Positions 12,000-24,398 of a stretch of 64,000 nucleotides of DNA are shown here, piece by piece. Both the position numbers and the translations under genes were made by a program. The notes below the pieces were generated by a model, which was not told where the DNA came from, did not search any database, and was given only the letters and a program-made list of their open reading frames with translations. The stretch is taken from positions 4,650,001 to 4,714,000 of the forward strand of contig JBANDB010000004.1 in NCBI GenBank assembly GCA_037576215.1. Direction: 5' to 3'. Each line of letters starts with the position of its first letter. The first letter of the stretch is position 1. Source of the stretch: Armillaria gallica (lineage: Eukaryota > Basidiomycota > Agaricomycetes > Agaricales > Physalacriaceae).

Positions 12000-13249
12000 G
12001 GACGAAAAAAAAAAAAGACGCGTTGAATGAATGCGCTTGTAGCAAAGGCGAATAGAAAGGGCTTACACGCTCAACAGATGAAGTCATGATGAAAAATCGG
12101 AAAAGGGCGGGGAAAAAGACAGAATTGACGGTAGCTCCGAGGGAACTCCTCCGGTGAATGTAAAAGATGGTGGAAAGGCTTTTTGTGAGGTAGCGAATGG
12201 CGATAGACTGATAAGCTTTGACTGTATGGAACATTTTATCCGTTTTTGGCATATCCTACAGAAAAAACGTCAGTCAACAGGGAGACAGACATCAGGTAGC
12301 AGATGCACCTCCTCCGTCCCCTTTATTGCTCAAAAACGTCTTTTGCAACCTGTGTCGCCATTCAAGAACCTTGAGTGCCTCGGGATCGTTTGCTAAGTCG
12401 CCTAGAAAGAATATTCCGTCAATATACCATAGTTAGCTGTGGAAAGAGAAGGAAACGATGCACCCTCATCGTGCTCTTCTTTATCTTTCTTGGCTTTCTT
12501 CACCGGGGGCGGACTCATGCCCTTCTTGTTGGTACCGACGTCTTCATCGGCTTTGCCATCGTCCTCGCTCTCGGCACTCTCCTTCTTCTTTCCACCTTTC
12601 TTGCCCTTTGGTGGTGCCTTCTTCTTCGCGTCACCTGTCGTGCTTGTCTTGCTTTCCTGGCTGAGGCGCCGCCTTCACTGTCCCGTTTCTGTTTCTTTGG
12701 CTTCTCCTCATTCTCACTGTTGAGCTGGTCAACCTCATCGATGACATCCTCCGACGTGGCAGCTCCTGCTTGCCCAGATTTGCGTTTCTCCCATTCAAAA
12801 GGGTCCAGCGCATTCTTGTAGTCCGTCAACAGGTCATCCGACTTTTTGAATGGCTCGTTGATGTATGCCTTGAGTTTGTGTTGCTCGCGCTTTGAAATAT
12901 CCTTGGGCGCTAGCCAGGAGCTATACGTGGCCGATTGTCGGCCAGGAAATAATACAGGCAAGAACTCAAAGACACTCACAAATCGCCGGTGGGGAAAAAT
13001 TGCACGTTTGTTTTTTTTGCCTATGGATCGGTCGTAGAGGACTTGTTGCAGTGCATCATTTGGGTCGACTGCCTGGATATCTGTTGTCGTTATCACCAGA
13101 CGCACCCTCGAGAATGTTCAATACATGTACCACCCCGGGCCACGGCGGGTAGTCGTGTACTTTTCCCAGCATGATATCACGAAGATCATAGATATTCCCC
13201 AAGCCAGACGTTTTGGGTACTTTTTTTTTTAGCCTTCTTGCTCATAGTC
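12000..13249 (-). CDS. PWWP-domain chromatin protein with LEDGF/TFIIS-N-like C-terminus (frame broken as sequenced)
   Basis: The start is MSKKAKK at 13,249. The PWWP motif is PPWPG (about 13,130), followed by FFPTGDFSWLAPKD after splicing. The downstream segment (EQHKLKAYINEPFKKSDDLL) is typical of fungal PWWP proteins. A Lys/Glu-rich linker (12,700-12,440) leads to LANDPEALKVLEWRHRLQ and MPKTDKMFHTVKAYQSIAIR, which look like a LEDGF integrase-binding/TFIIS N-terminal helical domain. PWWP domains bind methylated histone tails and DNA, so a nuclear chromatin role is inferred. Introns lie near 13,065-13,125 and 12,925-12,985. The reading frame requires one base fewer in an A10 run (about 13,221-13,230) and in an A8 run (about 13,011-13,019). 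It also shifts near 12,660 and near 12,260-12,300. These are either assembly errors at homopolymers or real decay. Confidence 0.75.
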
Positions 13250-13668
13250 GGACGTAGTGTCGAGAGGGAAAATGACAATGGTGGAGAATCAGAGTGAAGA
13301 AGGAAAGAATTGCCTGGACTCGTGGCACGAGGAAGGAGACTGAGATGGAACAGAGTTGGTATGGGTACGGTAATGTCGGAGCATGTTTGACTTGACATTG
13401 AATTCTAAAATAACCCTCGGTGTCCAAGCGCTAGAACCTGACGCAGGTGGTGGAAGAAGGCGAAGAACCGTCGCGTCGCAAGAGTCATCAGTCAGAAAGG
13501 CAAATCAAGAAAGGAAGGATATGTGGAATATTGATGAGCCTGTGGCTGTGCGAGCTGGCGCAATGTCCAGTGAGCCCGAGTTTTGCCGAGTAAAGGTCAT
13601 GGCATCGAGCAACGTTTCCTTGGCAGGAGTATAAGACCTCCACGTTTTTATCGGGGGCAGCTGGATCC

Positions 13669-13856
13669 TAGCTGGGCGGCGACTATTTTGGACGAGTCAA
13701 AATAGAATCAATGTGCGAAATGTCGGATTTTGTCTGAGTCAAAATTCGGGGAATTGGCTAATAAGGAAATATCGAAGGATTTTGCCTCGCCTAAAATCGG
13801 CATCTCGGATTTTGGTTCTATTTTGACCATCCACAAATAGTCACCCACCAGCTGTG
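13669..13856. mobile_element. Palindromic MITE, family 1 copy 2
   Basis: A short (about 187 bp) relative of the 4,961-5,420 element. The left end is GCTGGGCGGCGACTATTTTG and the right end is CAAATAGTCACCCACCAGCTG. The internal motifs GTGCGAAATGTCGGATTTTG and AAAATCGGCATCTCGGATTT are shared with copy 1. It lacks the nested TAGTGTT element, so it shows the pre-insertion state. Non-coding. Confidence 0.7.
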
Positions 13857-14947
13857 TAAGAGGGTGTAGAACCCAACGGTGCTGGCGACGCTGCGCCGCG
13901 GTGCGCGGCCTTTGTGATGTTTCCCACGGAGGATCTCCGATTCTTTCCGAGATAAGGAGGAAACGACAGAGGGCTTACTAGGAAGGATGTTAGGATAACT
14001 AGTCTCGTACCCACCCGCTTCAGTGAGATCTTGCCCTCCTCACTGCGGTCGGAGAGATCGGACCGTGCCACACGAGGAGTTACAAAATAGATATCTTCTG
14101 GCGCGAGTCCTGCCTCAAATTTTCAACTCTACCGCACGTGGCTACACGCGTGCACGCCAGAACAGATGGGGACGAGACTCTAGGATAACTGTTTACCGTC
14201 AGCTGCTTGACCAAATTTGGGCGTTCATATCCTAATTTGGATGGACATAGATAAGATATGACGGACCTTGGTGCACCTGATAATCTCATAAATGGATTTT
14301 TATGGTCATACTACTCTGACACAGTTATCGCTTGGATTGTCGAGCGGTAAGTTTTCTCTTTACCACCTGTGGGGGTGCGAAGAATCTGGATAGAACGTCG
14401 CGTTCAAATCGTTCGGGTCCGTCGCTTTGAGGTGTACATCATATGCAAGAACTATTTAGTGTTTATACCCATACCATTGTATCAACCTTTTTCGTAGTTA
14501 GCAACGTCTCAGCTACCTGCAAGGGTTACTACTCAGAGGTCAAGACTCAAATGATAGCGGGAGGAATTTCCCGGGAACATCTACATACGAACCAGCGAGG
14601 CTGGTAATCGCTGTTTCGACGTCCCACTGTTCCACCGTTCAAATTTGCCGATAAAAGTAGATAAAGTTGCCTATGCATCGCAGTCAGTCGCCTGCTTGAG
14701 GCGAGGTTCCTGGTTTGAATACTTCTGAAGTCACGATTCATCCAAGAATGTTACCACTTATTCAGGGAAGGCGTTTCGATTTCAATGCTCTGATTCTCTT
14801 TCCCTGACCATCACCGAAGCCACCGCAGACGGTATCCATCATCGGAAAGTTGTCGGATTTTGGCTCCCAACGCTTTCAAGTGCACCGTTTCTAGTATTTT
14901 GGCTGTAAAGCCATTCTTCTCATCACGTTCTACAACTCTGCGCATTT
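13857..14947. other. Intergenic stretch, nothing recognised
   Basis: Only short frames on both strands and no repeat shared with the rest of the window. It contains the upstream region of the membrane protein gene that begins at 14,948. Confidence 0.4.
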
Positions 14948-16574
14948 TTGATGACCTCATCCTCGGTGAAGATCCCAGAAACCCTGGGGCCGTTGCTGCT
15001 GGGTGTCTTAATCCAACAAACATTCCTAGGAATTCTGCTGATGCAGACGTTTTGCTACTTTAGACGCGGAGAGGCATTGCTGGAGAATCGGCTCATTGTC
15101 GCCAGTCTCTTCCTCCTAAACTGGATAATTGATGCCATAGATATGTGAGTATCCTGGGACACCTCTTGTCCATCCGCTGACAATACTCAGCCATGTCATT
15201 TATCGCACTGTTATTATTCACTACGGGGACCCTCTCTACATTGACATTCAACCATGGTCCCTTTGCATTGGGCCTGGGCTGACGGCTATGGTTGCAATGA
15301 TAGCTCAGACTTTTTACCTTCTACGGTGAGCATTTATGCATTGTTCGAATTCCAGACTGTCCTAGTCGATCAGCATTAAACCCTGAGCTGGCATGGGAAT
15401 AGTGCGTATTTATCAATAATGCTTCCAATTCGAACTGACATGTGTAGACGCTAGACATATCCTGATCTGCTTCGCGACGACTTTCTAAGTTATCACGATT
15501 TCTAATGCAGCCGATACAGGTTCTGGCGCTTGACCAAGTCGCGCCTAGTAACTATATCTCTTACAGCCGGTACGTTTGCATGTCAATTATAGTACAGTGA
15601 CGATTGTGATTCCAATATCACTAGTAATCCTTTTTTCATTCGGCTCAGGCCTAGCGTGAGTCGCTCAAGTAAGAAGAAAGGCTGTAACTCTGTTGACTTG
15701 ATATCGGTTTCTAGTGTCTCGGGGAGATTTCTCTCACAAAGAAAACTTAGGCCCCAGGCGCTGCTGCCGATAACATTGTGGTTGGCATCGGTATATGTTC
15801 AATGCAGACCGTACCTGCCAGTGTATTCACTGACCTTACAATCATTAGACGAGCGTCACTGATCTTGCCCTGGCAGGGGCATTGATAATTCATCTCCAGC
15901 GAAGCAGAATAGCAGCGAGCAACACGGACACTGGTCAGTATTCCCACAATGCCTAATCTTTTTGCTCCTGAATGAAGAAGCTGTAGTGCTCGTTCGACTT
16001 ATTCATCTGTCTCTGGAGACAAGTGGCGCCACCACTCTGGTAGCGCTATTCAGTCTGGGATTGGTACGTGGCTTTGAGATCTTGGACCGATGCATGCTCT
16101 GAATGATTGTTCCAAGTTTTTGTCGATGCAAGATACGACCTTCTAGTATGTGTGCTCTCAAAACATCATACTATCCAGTGATTGAAAATATGACAGTCTA
16201 CTGGCTCAATGCTCAATGCCGCGGATCTACACAATCGCAGTAATGGTCACCTTATCGACGCGAAACACTCTCCGATCTACTCTTTTTGGCGATAGTCATG
16301 TTTCTCTTCCGAACGGACTTGATGAAGTATGCCGAACCACTGAGAGACAAGTAGGTTTCCAGCTACATGCTCATCTCAACTTCGAGTCATTTATTTGCAG
16401 CAGATAGGTTATGCCGCCACGGACTCTGCTCCAGATCTGACCAATGAAATCGAGCTGAACACGCTAAACGAAACAAATCCTATCAGAAGTGATTTTCGGG
16501 GTGACGGTGATGGTGCTTGGCAGGAGGTGGACTTGTGTGACATGGAAAAAGGATGGGAAGCGGAATTAGCATAG
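14948..16574 (+). CDS. Multi-pass membrane protein, DUF6534-type fungal family
   Basis: Exon 1 starts MTSSSVKIPETLGPLLLGV and encodes a first transmembrane helix (LLLGVLIQQTFLGILLMQTF), then FRRGEALLENRLIVASLFLL. The next exon (from about 15,190) reads HVIYRTVIIHYGDPLYIDIQ and GPGLTAMVAMIAQTFYLLR, and later exons read YRFWRLTKSRLV and AAADNIVVGIGICSMQT. The segment near 16,215 (MPRIYTIAVMVTLSTRN) matches the short LPxxYxNSxLxxLNxR motif that ends this family. A polar tail closes with EKGWEAELA and TAG at 16,572-16,574. Such proteins are abundant in mushroom-forming fungi with about seven predicted helices; their function is unknown. Exon borders are inferred from GT..AG pairs. Confidence 0.7.
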
Positions 16575-19136
16575 TGCCAACCCATAATTTGAGTACAAAA
16601 GCCAGTAGAGCCTGCCATTAATGCACATAATCCAAATGTTTGGAATCTGGTTCATAACATATGAAGTCCCTGAAAATACTTAGTAGCAGAAAATGATGTT
16701 ACGAGTCCGAGTAAAAAACGAGGATTCATTCATATGTGCGACATTTCTTGAGTTTCACCTTAGAATCTAATACGTGCAAACAAGAACCCTTTTATAGCAA
16801 TGTTGTAACCGGTAACCGGTAACCAAGTAAGGTTCGCTACTGATGCTTGTGGGATGTAACCTGACCTGTCAACTTTCAGAAATAATCGTGCCAATCAAAC
16901 TCGTCAGCTTCAGCTCCCATGGACCAATGCTCCGTCCTCGATCTGATTCTTCGTACCACACTGGCGTTGTGCCCCAATATCCCAAGCATTGGTGCGCAAA
17001 ATTAGAGATATGTATATCTGTACTTATTAGTCTATTTCATTTAGGTCCTTTTGGCGCATCCGGCGGCCCCAAGAGCCCCGGATAGCGACCATTTCATCCT
17101 CATCTCGTGTGTAAGCCCTCATGCGAGGCAGCACCACATGCGACACCCAAACGGCAACCACTCACGACCACCATCCGACTAGGACTATGGCGACGGCGAC
17201 GCTTCGCCAGCCATTACTTCGAAACCGGCACCATCCCCACCTATTACCCCATCCAGCATCCCCTGGACCGACATCGAGGCCAATCGCCCACGCACGGTAA
17301 TTTTGTACACAGAACTGACCATGGACCAAGCAGAGAATCCGAAATCAGGTGCCTTCTGCAAGCACGGAATGGGAACGGGCATTCAGCAACGGGGACGGGG
17401 ACGAAGACGAACAGAGCGACGATGATGACGATGATGAGAGGTCCATGGAGAGCCCGAGAACGTTGTGGCCGTGTGAAGGAAGCTAGGGCGTGGGAGGATA
17501 ATATCCTGGAGAAGATGCAGGAGAGCGGAACAGTGCGAGCGGGAGGGTAGGAGCAATTATGAGCCCCGACGTCCATCGAAGGCAGCGACGACGACGCCCA
17601 GATGGGCGTCGATTCTACATTTCAGTATGCGGCGGATGACGCCAAGAAGACAGCTACGCAAGCACCAACGGCCCCGCCGCTGCCACTCCTGCCCGATACC
17701 AACATCAGTCCCTACTGCCCACCCCAGGTCGGAAATATTCCCCATCTCCATGCATCCTCCATTTTCGGTATGGGGGATGATGGATATCTGGCCTGTTTTC
17801 CTCTTCGACGTTGTCATCACCAACGATGACGATGACGACACTTGGACGCCCATCCCTGCTGCATCCTTCACCTTCTATTGACCGTACGATCACTGTTTGA
17901 CCTCTATCCCCGTTTTCGATACCGGGTAATCTGACAGTGGCTACTGTTTCTCTTCGCCAGCTCCCTGTGACGCTCTATGGCGCCGCCGATCCCTATCTCG
18001 TCCCCTCCCCCATCGCTAGCCCATACCACAGCCACCAATATAGGGTCTGGCTTATATATGACACAGAGTAGCATGGTGCTACCCACTGCATACTCGTCTG
18101 ATACCACTAACAATTCTTGCCGCCGCCGACGACATCCCCGCCTTAATACCAAAACATTTCCGTTTTCCACGGCTTTGCGCGGCCCCTGTGTGCTGAATTT
18201 CGCCAGCTATGTGTAGTAGATGGTCTATTGTCGCCATCTATGCATTGTAGAATGCCGGCCAGCGCGCACTCTAGCCCCCTCCAGGCTCCCACAGTCCCGC
18301 CTGTTTTATCTGTTTTCTATATTTATTTGTATCAATATTTTCCACATGAATATCAAATATCTGAATTCTGATGATGAAAGCTACCAGCAAATGTTTCCCA
18401 GAAATAGGTCGACGCTCCGATGCCACTCTCCATGACAGCAATGCTCATGGACCACGGAAAGAGATTTTTCAGTGCTGCGCTCAGACTTTTAAACTAGTCT
18501 CTGAGGCCAAAGAAATCCTTAAGATCGGGACACTTGCACTAGCGGGTGAGGGCCAGCTCATACGGTGGCAAAACCGAGTCCTATTTTTGCCAGACCCGTT
18601 GGACCCGTTTATATATGGAGGCGTCCGGTACCGTCCCGTTCGGCTCGGTCTTCAGCTTCACGGTTTATGTTCCCAATATGCCCCCTCCCCCCAGCCCTAC
18701 GTAGTGCTTAGTCTGGGCTTCTCAGCGAATATGATTATCCCAGAATACTAGCCAGACTTGAGAACCTAGTATACACCGCCTTGAGGATCTACAAGTATAA
18801 GCCATTCCACACTTTTACAAGAACCACAAGTCAGGACTAAAAATGTTGGAAATTTCTTGCTGTTGTGATCCACCAATGATCCACTCCTGAGTATCGCGCA
18901 CCCCGCTTTGGCTGCGAATAAGTGGGCGTGTTATAGGATGTATTAATCACATAAACAACCATTTGTCAGAGGTCGCCGATTGTAGGATTATGAGTCCAAC
19001 AGCCTCCAAGACCGTGTGCCCCAAATGACTCTTATGCACGCGTCCCCAATATGCCAACAAAGGGAGACCCAAAATCGAAAAGTTATGCGTATTGACAAGA
19101 GGAAGGTACGGAGGGTGATAGGCATACATACTTTAC
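16575..19136. other. Mostly non-coding, possible relic at 17.1-17.9 kb
   Basis: Between about 17,107 and 17,881 there are overlapping frames on both strands, with Pro/Thr-rich and Asp-rich coding-like patches (for example NGDGDEDEQSDDDDDDERSM). No consistent gene model emerges, so this may be a decayed gene or low-complexity sequence. A small tandem of GGTAACC lies near 16,810. Nothing else was recognised. Confidence 0.3.
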
Positions 19137-19440
19137 TGGTGAAAGGCGTTGGCAGTATCTCTAAGGAACTCGATCGCTTCCTTCCGATAGTGATCTGGAA
19201 TGACAGTCGTATTGTTGCCGTTCAATTGTGGGAGTACCTGGAACCATGATCAGTGAAGAGACAAAACTGCGTAAATGAGTACATACCTCATTCTCCGGCA
19301 TATACTGGGACCATTCGACCGAGCTCATTGAGGAATTCTGTGAAAATTGAATCTGTACGCTTTCACGCCTGCTTGAGTAGCAGTCTGTGTCCATGCTCGA
19401 GGATTTCCATCGTCGTACATATCGCTTATTGAGGCTGAAA
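19137..19440 (-). CDS. C-terminal exons of an unidentified gene
   Basis: Two minus-strand coding pieces splice cleanly. The upstream exon ends SSVEWSQYMPENE at about 19,287. An intron of about 48 nt (gtatgtac to gttccag) follows, and the last exon reads VLPQLNGNNTTVIPDHYRKE and ends AFHQ with TAA near 19,137. The clean splice and conserved-looking residues favour a real gene end. The family is not recognised, and the 5' part of the gene was not found with confidence. Confidence 0.4.
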
Positions 19441-19529
19441 TATCTTGCTGTCGAGATCGATGAATGGAACGTGGAGGGAATTCAGTCAAACACACCTTCA
19501 AACAAATCTTAAAACCAATCCCGCCACCT

Positions 19530-20412
19530 CACAACGCTGTGCTCTTTGCCTTGCCCTTCTTCGGTTGTAACTGTCTGCCCTTGTAATCGATATTCAAGTG
19601 CTTGTCCAGAAATGCCGGCGGGGTATTGAAGCCTAGGAGTCAGTAAGAAAGGGAGCTAGCGAAAGAGGACGGAAAAAACACACCGTCAATGACAAGCAAA
19701 TCTCCTTCAACGTTAGACACGACCTTCGATGTCAGGTGTCCGTTGTTGGATCTGTCAGCCTTGAGGAAAACAATATCTAGCGCGAGGCTCGGCAAAGAGA
19801 AGAACGGCAAGAGAATCGTGCACCCCAGAAAATGGACAATGGACGCGTACCTTTGAACGACACAACCCTCGGACCCTCCTTCAAACAGAGAAATTACGCC
19901 ATCTAATAATGAAAAGTGAGTACAATTGATGCATAAGAGAAAGGGAAAGGTCCCGCCAACCATTGTCGTCGATGTCGTTGAAGTGGCGGTGAAAGAGAGA
20001 AGATGACTGTCACGTCTGTCACAGATTCAGCAAACGTTTGAGCACAGGATCTAAAGACGCATACCTCGAGAATGTTGAACGCAATCAAAATTTGAGGATG
20101 AGTTGGTTGGTTTGGCGTGCAATTCAAAGGCGAAGGATGACGCTCAAGGCGGCGGCGAGGTCGGGTATCCGAGTCGAGGTCATTGCAGAAGAATGTAGCA
20201 GAGAGGGAAAGAGAAGGATAGAGAGAGGGAGGGGGGGGGGAAGTGGGAACTGCTCGAAAGCTGGAGTTTGACTGACGGCTGCAGCAGAAGTTACGTCACA
20301 ATTCACTACCCGAACATTAGAGTTACATACCTAATTTGCTGAATTCCGCCGCCACCTTCAACAACTCTATCTCGATCCAAGAGACGGTTGAGTCCAATGT
20401 CAAGGCCTTCGG
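19530..20412 (-). CDS. Unidentified small spliced gene
   Basis: Candidate exons on the minus strand: SPEGLDIGLNRLLDRDRVVE (20,412-20,332, after an AG acceptor), a middle exon near 19,900 (SLFEGGSEGCVVQR), then IVFLKADRSNNGHLTSKVVS with NVEGDLLVIDG (about 19,775-19,680). The last exon, FNTPPAFLDKHLNIDYKGRQ, is followed by a lysine-rich end (PKKGKAKSTAL, stop near 19,531). Each junction has plausible GT..AG sites. The lysine tail suggests a nuclear or nucleic-acid-binding protein, but I do not recognise the family. The 5' end is uncertain because the repeat array starts just upstream at 20.6 kb. Confidence 0.4.
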
Positions 20413-21018
20413 GGGATGGCTAACAACAATACACTGGAACAAATTTTCAGAGCGAGGACAAAGCTGATAAAATATGAAGACGGCCAGGGAACCACAGGGT
20501 GTCTCACAGAAAAAGTCCTTGAGGACGCCATCAATTTGGGTACCGGCAACCCCCTGCTAAATTCCGACCCTAAACGCGATACCGAATCTATCTATCATTA
20601 TATGAAGAGAGGTCGATGATGACATAATAAGCTGACTTTGAATTTTCCGGCCATTGCCAGACCACGGCTTATTCTGGCTGAGTTTCAATTTCATTGCACT
20701 GCCATCTCTTTACAGCAATGAGCTTCAATTTCACCGTGGTGCTGCCTCTGCAATCCCCTGATGGCACATCATTGGCATGGCTGGCACCCAGTACTCACTG
20801 AACATAGGAAATTTACAAATTATGCATGCTGTAGGCTGCAAAGTGAGTATTGAGCAAATTTAACAATTATTGTGCAACATTGAATGAGTCAACAAGCACC
20901 AGATGTGAAGTTTGCATGTAGAATTAGGGGCCCTGAGATCATTCAAATATAGGTAATACAGATATTATGCTCATTGGTTACTAATTTATACAAGGCATTT
21001 GCAAGCCTTCCCCAGCAG

Positions 21019-21420
21019 TAGTGATGTCCACCATACCCATGGATATGGTGGATACAGGTACTGATATATGGGCCCATACCCATACCATCAGCACTTTGGA
21101 ATTTAATTTTTATGGCCCTATTAGAATGGGTATTGCATGGGTAGGACCTATTAGAGGGAGTTAAAATCAGGATTATGAGAGCAATTATGAAAACAGTTAT
21201 ACACCAATTATAAGTTTGTAATTGTGTGAGAATAATCCACCATCCACTGGAATCATAGAACCTTCTCCAGAGAAGGTTATCTGATTATGAGTGATTTTGA
21301 GAATGATTATGACTTCAATGATTATGCCTCCTGCTTTATTTGAGAAAGCAATATCATCATAGGCTTCAAAAAAGCATTTCAATGGCATCTCCAGCTCAAA
21401 TAGCAGACCCAGAATTCCTA
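21019..21420. mobile_element. hAT-type MITE in repeat unit 1
   Basis: The left end is TAGTGATGTCCACCATACC and the right end is GAATTCCTA. It is flanked by CCCAGCAG (21,011-21,018) and CCCAGTAG (21,421-21,428), an 8-bp target duplication with one later change. Repeat unit 3 holds the empty site (single CCCAGCAG at about 24,856). From about 21,150 to 21,400 it contains a degenerate, inverted relative of the MITE at 26,670. Confidence 0.7.
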
Positions 21421-22204
21421 CCCAGTAGGTAGAATCAACAAGGAGGAGGAAATTGTATTCTGATCACTGTCTCTAAGAAGAAGAGTCTATACTATACATG
21501 CATTACCTACCACTATGCAGCTATGCTACAGTCACATCTCTGCAAGGTGTGGCTTCTCAGCATACCAGTGTCAATGCTGTGAGGTTTACTATAGATATAT
21601 ACTACAGTTATGCTGTAATACCTGGATGCATATACAAAGAGACCATTTAGAACTTAGTTGATATTGCACACTAATTTATTTCCTAACATGAGCCTTACCC
21701 TGTAACATGACCACTTTAATATGGGACTTAGCAGTGTTTAAACTCCAAATTTCACACCATCATTCATACAGCAGCATTATTACAACTGTAGACCTGTCAT
21801 CATATATTATGATATGAAGGCATTGAAGCCCTACTTTGAATCTAAAATATATAGAGATGGAGGCATATTTAAAGAACACTCTGAGCTCTGAGTCTGATGC
21901 AGATGTAGGAGCAAAGAGATGTAATTCAAGAGCAATAGTATAGCATCTACTGTTCAATTTCAACTGTTAATTCATGTAACATGTAATAGGACTCTGTGAA
22001 GTGAATCTCCCAGTAATTCATAACATGTAACAAGCTCTTTTGAGAGGTAGTATCAGCCTAATCTGGGAATTATCGGCAGCCAGCTGGCACTGGAGACACT
22101 ATATATGGTAATTTTTCATTATATTTTGGTGAATGAAGCTATAGTTAAAATCAAACAGTATCTGGCATCTATAAGACTAATAACTGACACTCCCAAGTAA
22201 TAAG

Positions 22205-22318
22205 CTGGGTTTGGGGTGGGCCCCAACAAGCCGAAGTCCCGTGTCGTAGTCAGGTTGCCAAGACCCGAGGTACGAGGGTCTGGCAATCGTGATGAAGACA
22301 CGGGGCATAGGCTTGTCT
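22205..22318 (+). repeat. Structured module, unit 1
   Basis: Three stems can be drawn: TTGGGG/CCCCAA (22,211-22,226), an outer stem CCCGTGTC/GACACGGG (22,238-22,245 with 22,297-22,304), and inside it TTGCC-A-AGACCC/GGGTCTGGCAA (22,255-22,266 with 22,276-22,286) closing a GAGGTACGA loop. The other two copies preserve the stems with paired base changes. Confidence 0.65.
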
Positions 22319-22724
22319 ATATATTAAGACAGGACGCTGACATAATAAGCTGAGTTTAAATTTTCCGGCCATTGCCAGACCATGGCTTATTCCGGCTGAG
22401 TTTCAATTTCATTGCACTGCCATTACTGCCACCTCTCTACAGTGATGAGCTTCAATTTCACTGTGGTGCTGCCTCTGCAATCCCCCCATAGTACATCATT
22501 GGCATGGATGGCACCCAGTACTCACTGAACATAGACTGTTCACCAATTATGCATGCTGTAGGCTACAAAGTGAGTATTGACCAAGTTCATCAAGCATCAT
22601 GCAATATTGAATAAGTTAACAAGCTGATGATGTGAAGTTGACATGTAGAATCAGGGGTCCGAGATCATTCAAATATAAGTAATACAGATGGCATGCTAAT
22701 TTGTTACTAATTTACACAAGGCAT

Positions 22725-23020
22725 GGGATGCCCACCATACTTGTACTATCAGCATTTTGGAATTCAATTTTTATGGTTGTATTTGTATGGGTAGGTCAAA
22801 TTGGGGTGTATATCTATTAATTCATACATGTCATGAATGCAATTAACAAAATATAATATTTTGACCATGAATCTCACCCAAGATAGGTCACTGTCCTCTT
22901 AATTGCCACCCATATAAGGACAAGTATGGTACAGTATATGGGCAAAACCCATACTATACCAAGACTCTTTTATCATACAGCTTACAGTTGTGATCACATA
23001 TGGTATAGTGGGCATCCCTA
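22725..23020. mobile_element. hAT-type MITE in repeat unit 2, same site as unit 1
   Basis: The left end is GGGATGCCCACCATAC and the right end is GTATAGTGGGCATCCCTA. The right flank is CCCAGCAG (23,021-23,028). The left flank has lost about 20 bp, including its copy of the target duplication. Its position equals that of the unit 1 insertion, so one insertion event preceded the duplication of units 1 and 2. Confidence 0.65.
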
Positions 23021-23696
23021 CCCAGCAGGTAGAATTGACAAGGAGGAGAAAATTGTATTTTGATCACTGTCTCTAAGAAGGTGATTGGCCAGAGTTGAAA
23101 GACTGCTTTCTTCTGAGAGTGGCAAACACTGGAGGTGACTCATGAGAACACACAAGAGTGAATAGGAACAAACTCCAATTGAGGGAAACTATGGTATGTA
23201 AGAGGATGAAAGGAGATAAATTGATTAGGGAAGGCTATACAAAATGCAATGATGGGAAAGAAGGAAGAAGGTGTTTATGTGTATATACAGTATATATAGG
23301 AGAAATGTGACACCACAATGCCTACAGCTACAAGCAAGATGCCTCCAGTGAGATATACATCTGTCATTGATTGTGCTGCAGGATCAGTATGTTGGATTGG
23401 GATCTGTGGTCAGTATGCATCATTGTGTGTTGTAGGCATGGCTTACAAGAGTCCATACTGTATATGCATTACCTACTCTTATACTGTTATGCTACAGTAT
23501 TATAATGAACAAACATTGGGTCTCACTGACACAGTCACATCCCTGTAAGGTATGGCTTCTCAGCAGCCTCAGGTGGCACCAGTGTTAATGCTGTGAGGTT
23601 TACTATAGTTATGCTGTAGCACCTGGATGTGTATACAAGGAGACCATTTGGAACTTAGTTAGTATTGCACACTAATTTATTTCCTAACATGAGCCT

Positions 23697-23990
23697 TAGA
23701 GATGTGCACCATATCATGGTGGATATGGATACAGGTCCATACCATGAGCACTTTTGATGACCCAAAATATGGCCATATTCATACAGTTGAAGTATAGTTG
23801 TTGAGGGAATGGTGAGGGACTGTTTAATGTCAGTCATTCACTGTCACTGTGAAACTATCCATATACAGACAATGGTACAGACATGGTATGGATTTGGCAT
23901 CAGCTGTACCATACTGTAGGCAAGATTTTTTGTACAGTCTATGGTCATATTGTTACGGTTGTATCTGTAATGGTACAGTGCACATCCCTA
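23697..23990. mobile_element. hAT-type MITE with perfect 8-bp target duplication
   Basis: The ends are TAGAGATGTGCACC and GTGCACATCCCTA. The flanks are ATGAGCCT at 23,689-23,696 and 23,991-23,998. Repeat unit 1 has the uninterrupted site (ATGAGCCTTACCC, about 21,689). The interior repeats ATGGTACAG-like motifs, is non-coding, and is related to the 22,725 element. Confidence 0.85.
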
Positions 23991-24284
23991 ATGAGCCTTA
24001 TCCTGTAATATGACCACTTTAACATGGGACTTAGCAGTATTCAAACTTTAAATTTCACACCATTCATACAGTTGTTAACCTGTTATCAAATATATTATGA
24101 TGTGAAGGCATTGAAGCCCTACTTTGAATCCAAAATATGTACAGATAGAGACATATTTAAAGAATGCTCTGAGCTCTGAGTCTAATGCAGATGTAGGAGC
24201 AAAAAAATATAATTCAAGAGCAATAGTATAGCATCTATATCTGGCATCTATGAGACTAATAACTGACACTCCCAAGTAATAAGC

Positions 24285-24398
24285 CAGGTTTGGGGTGGGC
24301 CCCAACAAGCCAAAGTCCCATGTCGCAGTCAGGTTGCCAGGACCCGAGGTACGAGGGTCCAGCAATCATGACGAAGACATGGGGCATAGGCTTGTCTA
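24285..24398 (+). repeat. Structured module, unit 2
   Basis: Same architecture as unit 1. The outer stem is CCCATGTC/GACATGGG, so a G-C pair has become A-T on both sides. The loop GAGGTACGA is unchanged. The inner stem keeps GGACCC/GGGTCC and TTGC/GCAA, with one mismatch between them. Confidence 0.6.

Noticed and set aside
12439..12821. Plus-strand open frames rich in Leu/Ser/Phe
   Set aside because: They are antisense shadows of the lysine/glutamate-rich tail of the PWWP gene.
16805..16830. Short tandem GGTAACC-type repeat resembling telomeric sequence
   Set aside because: Only two to three units, and fungal telomeres are normally TTAGGG arrays; nothing else points to a chromosome end.
22205..22318. 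Hammerhead ribozyme in the structured repeat module (GTGATGAAG resembles the CTGATGA core)
   Set aside because: The second core element (GAAA next to the third stem) and the cleavage-site layout are missing, and the similar string is not conserved in unit 2.
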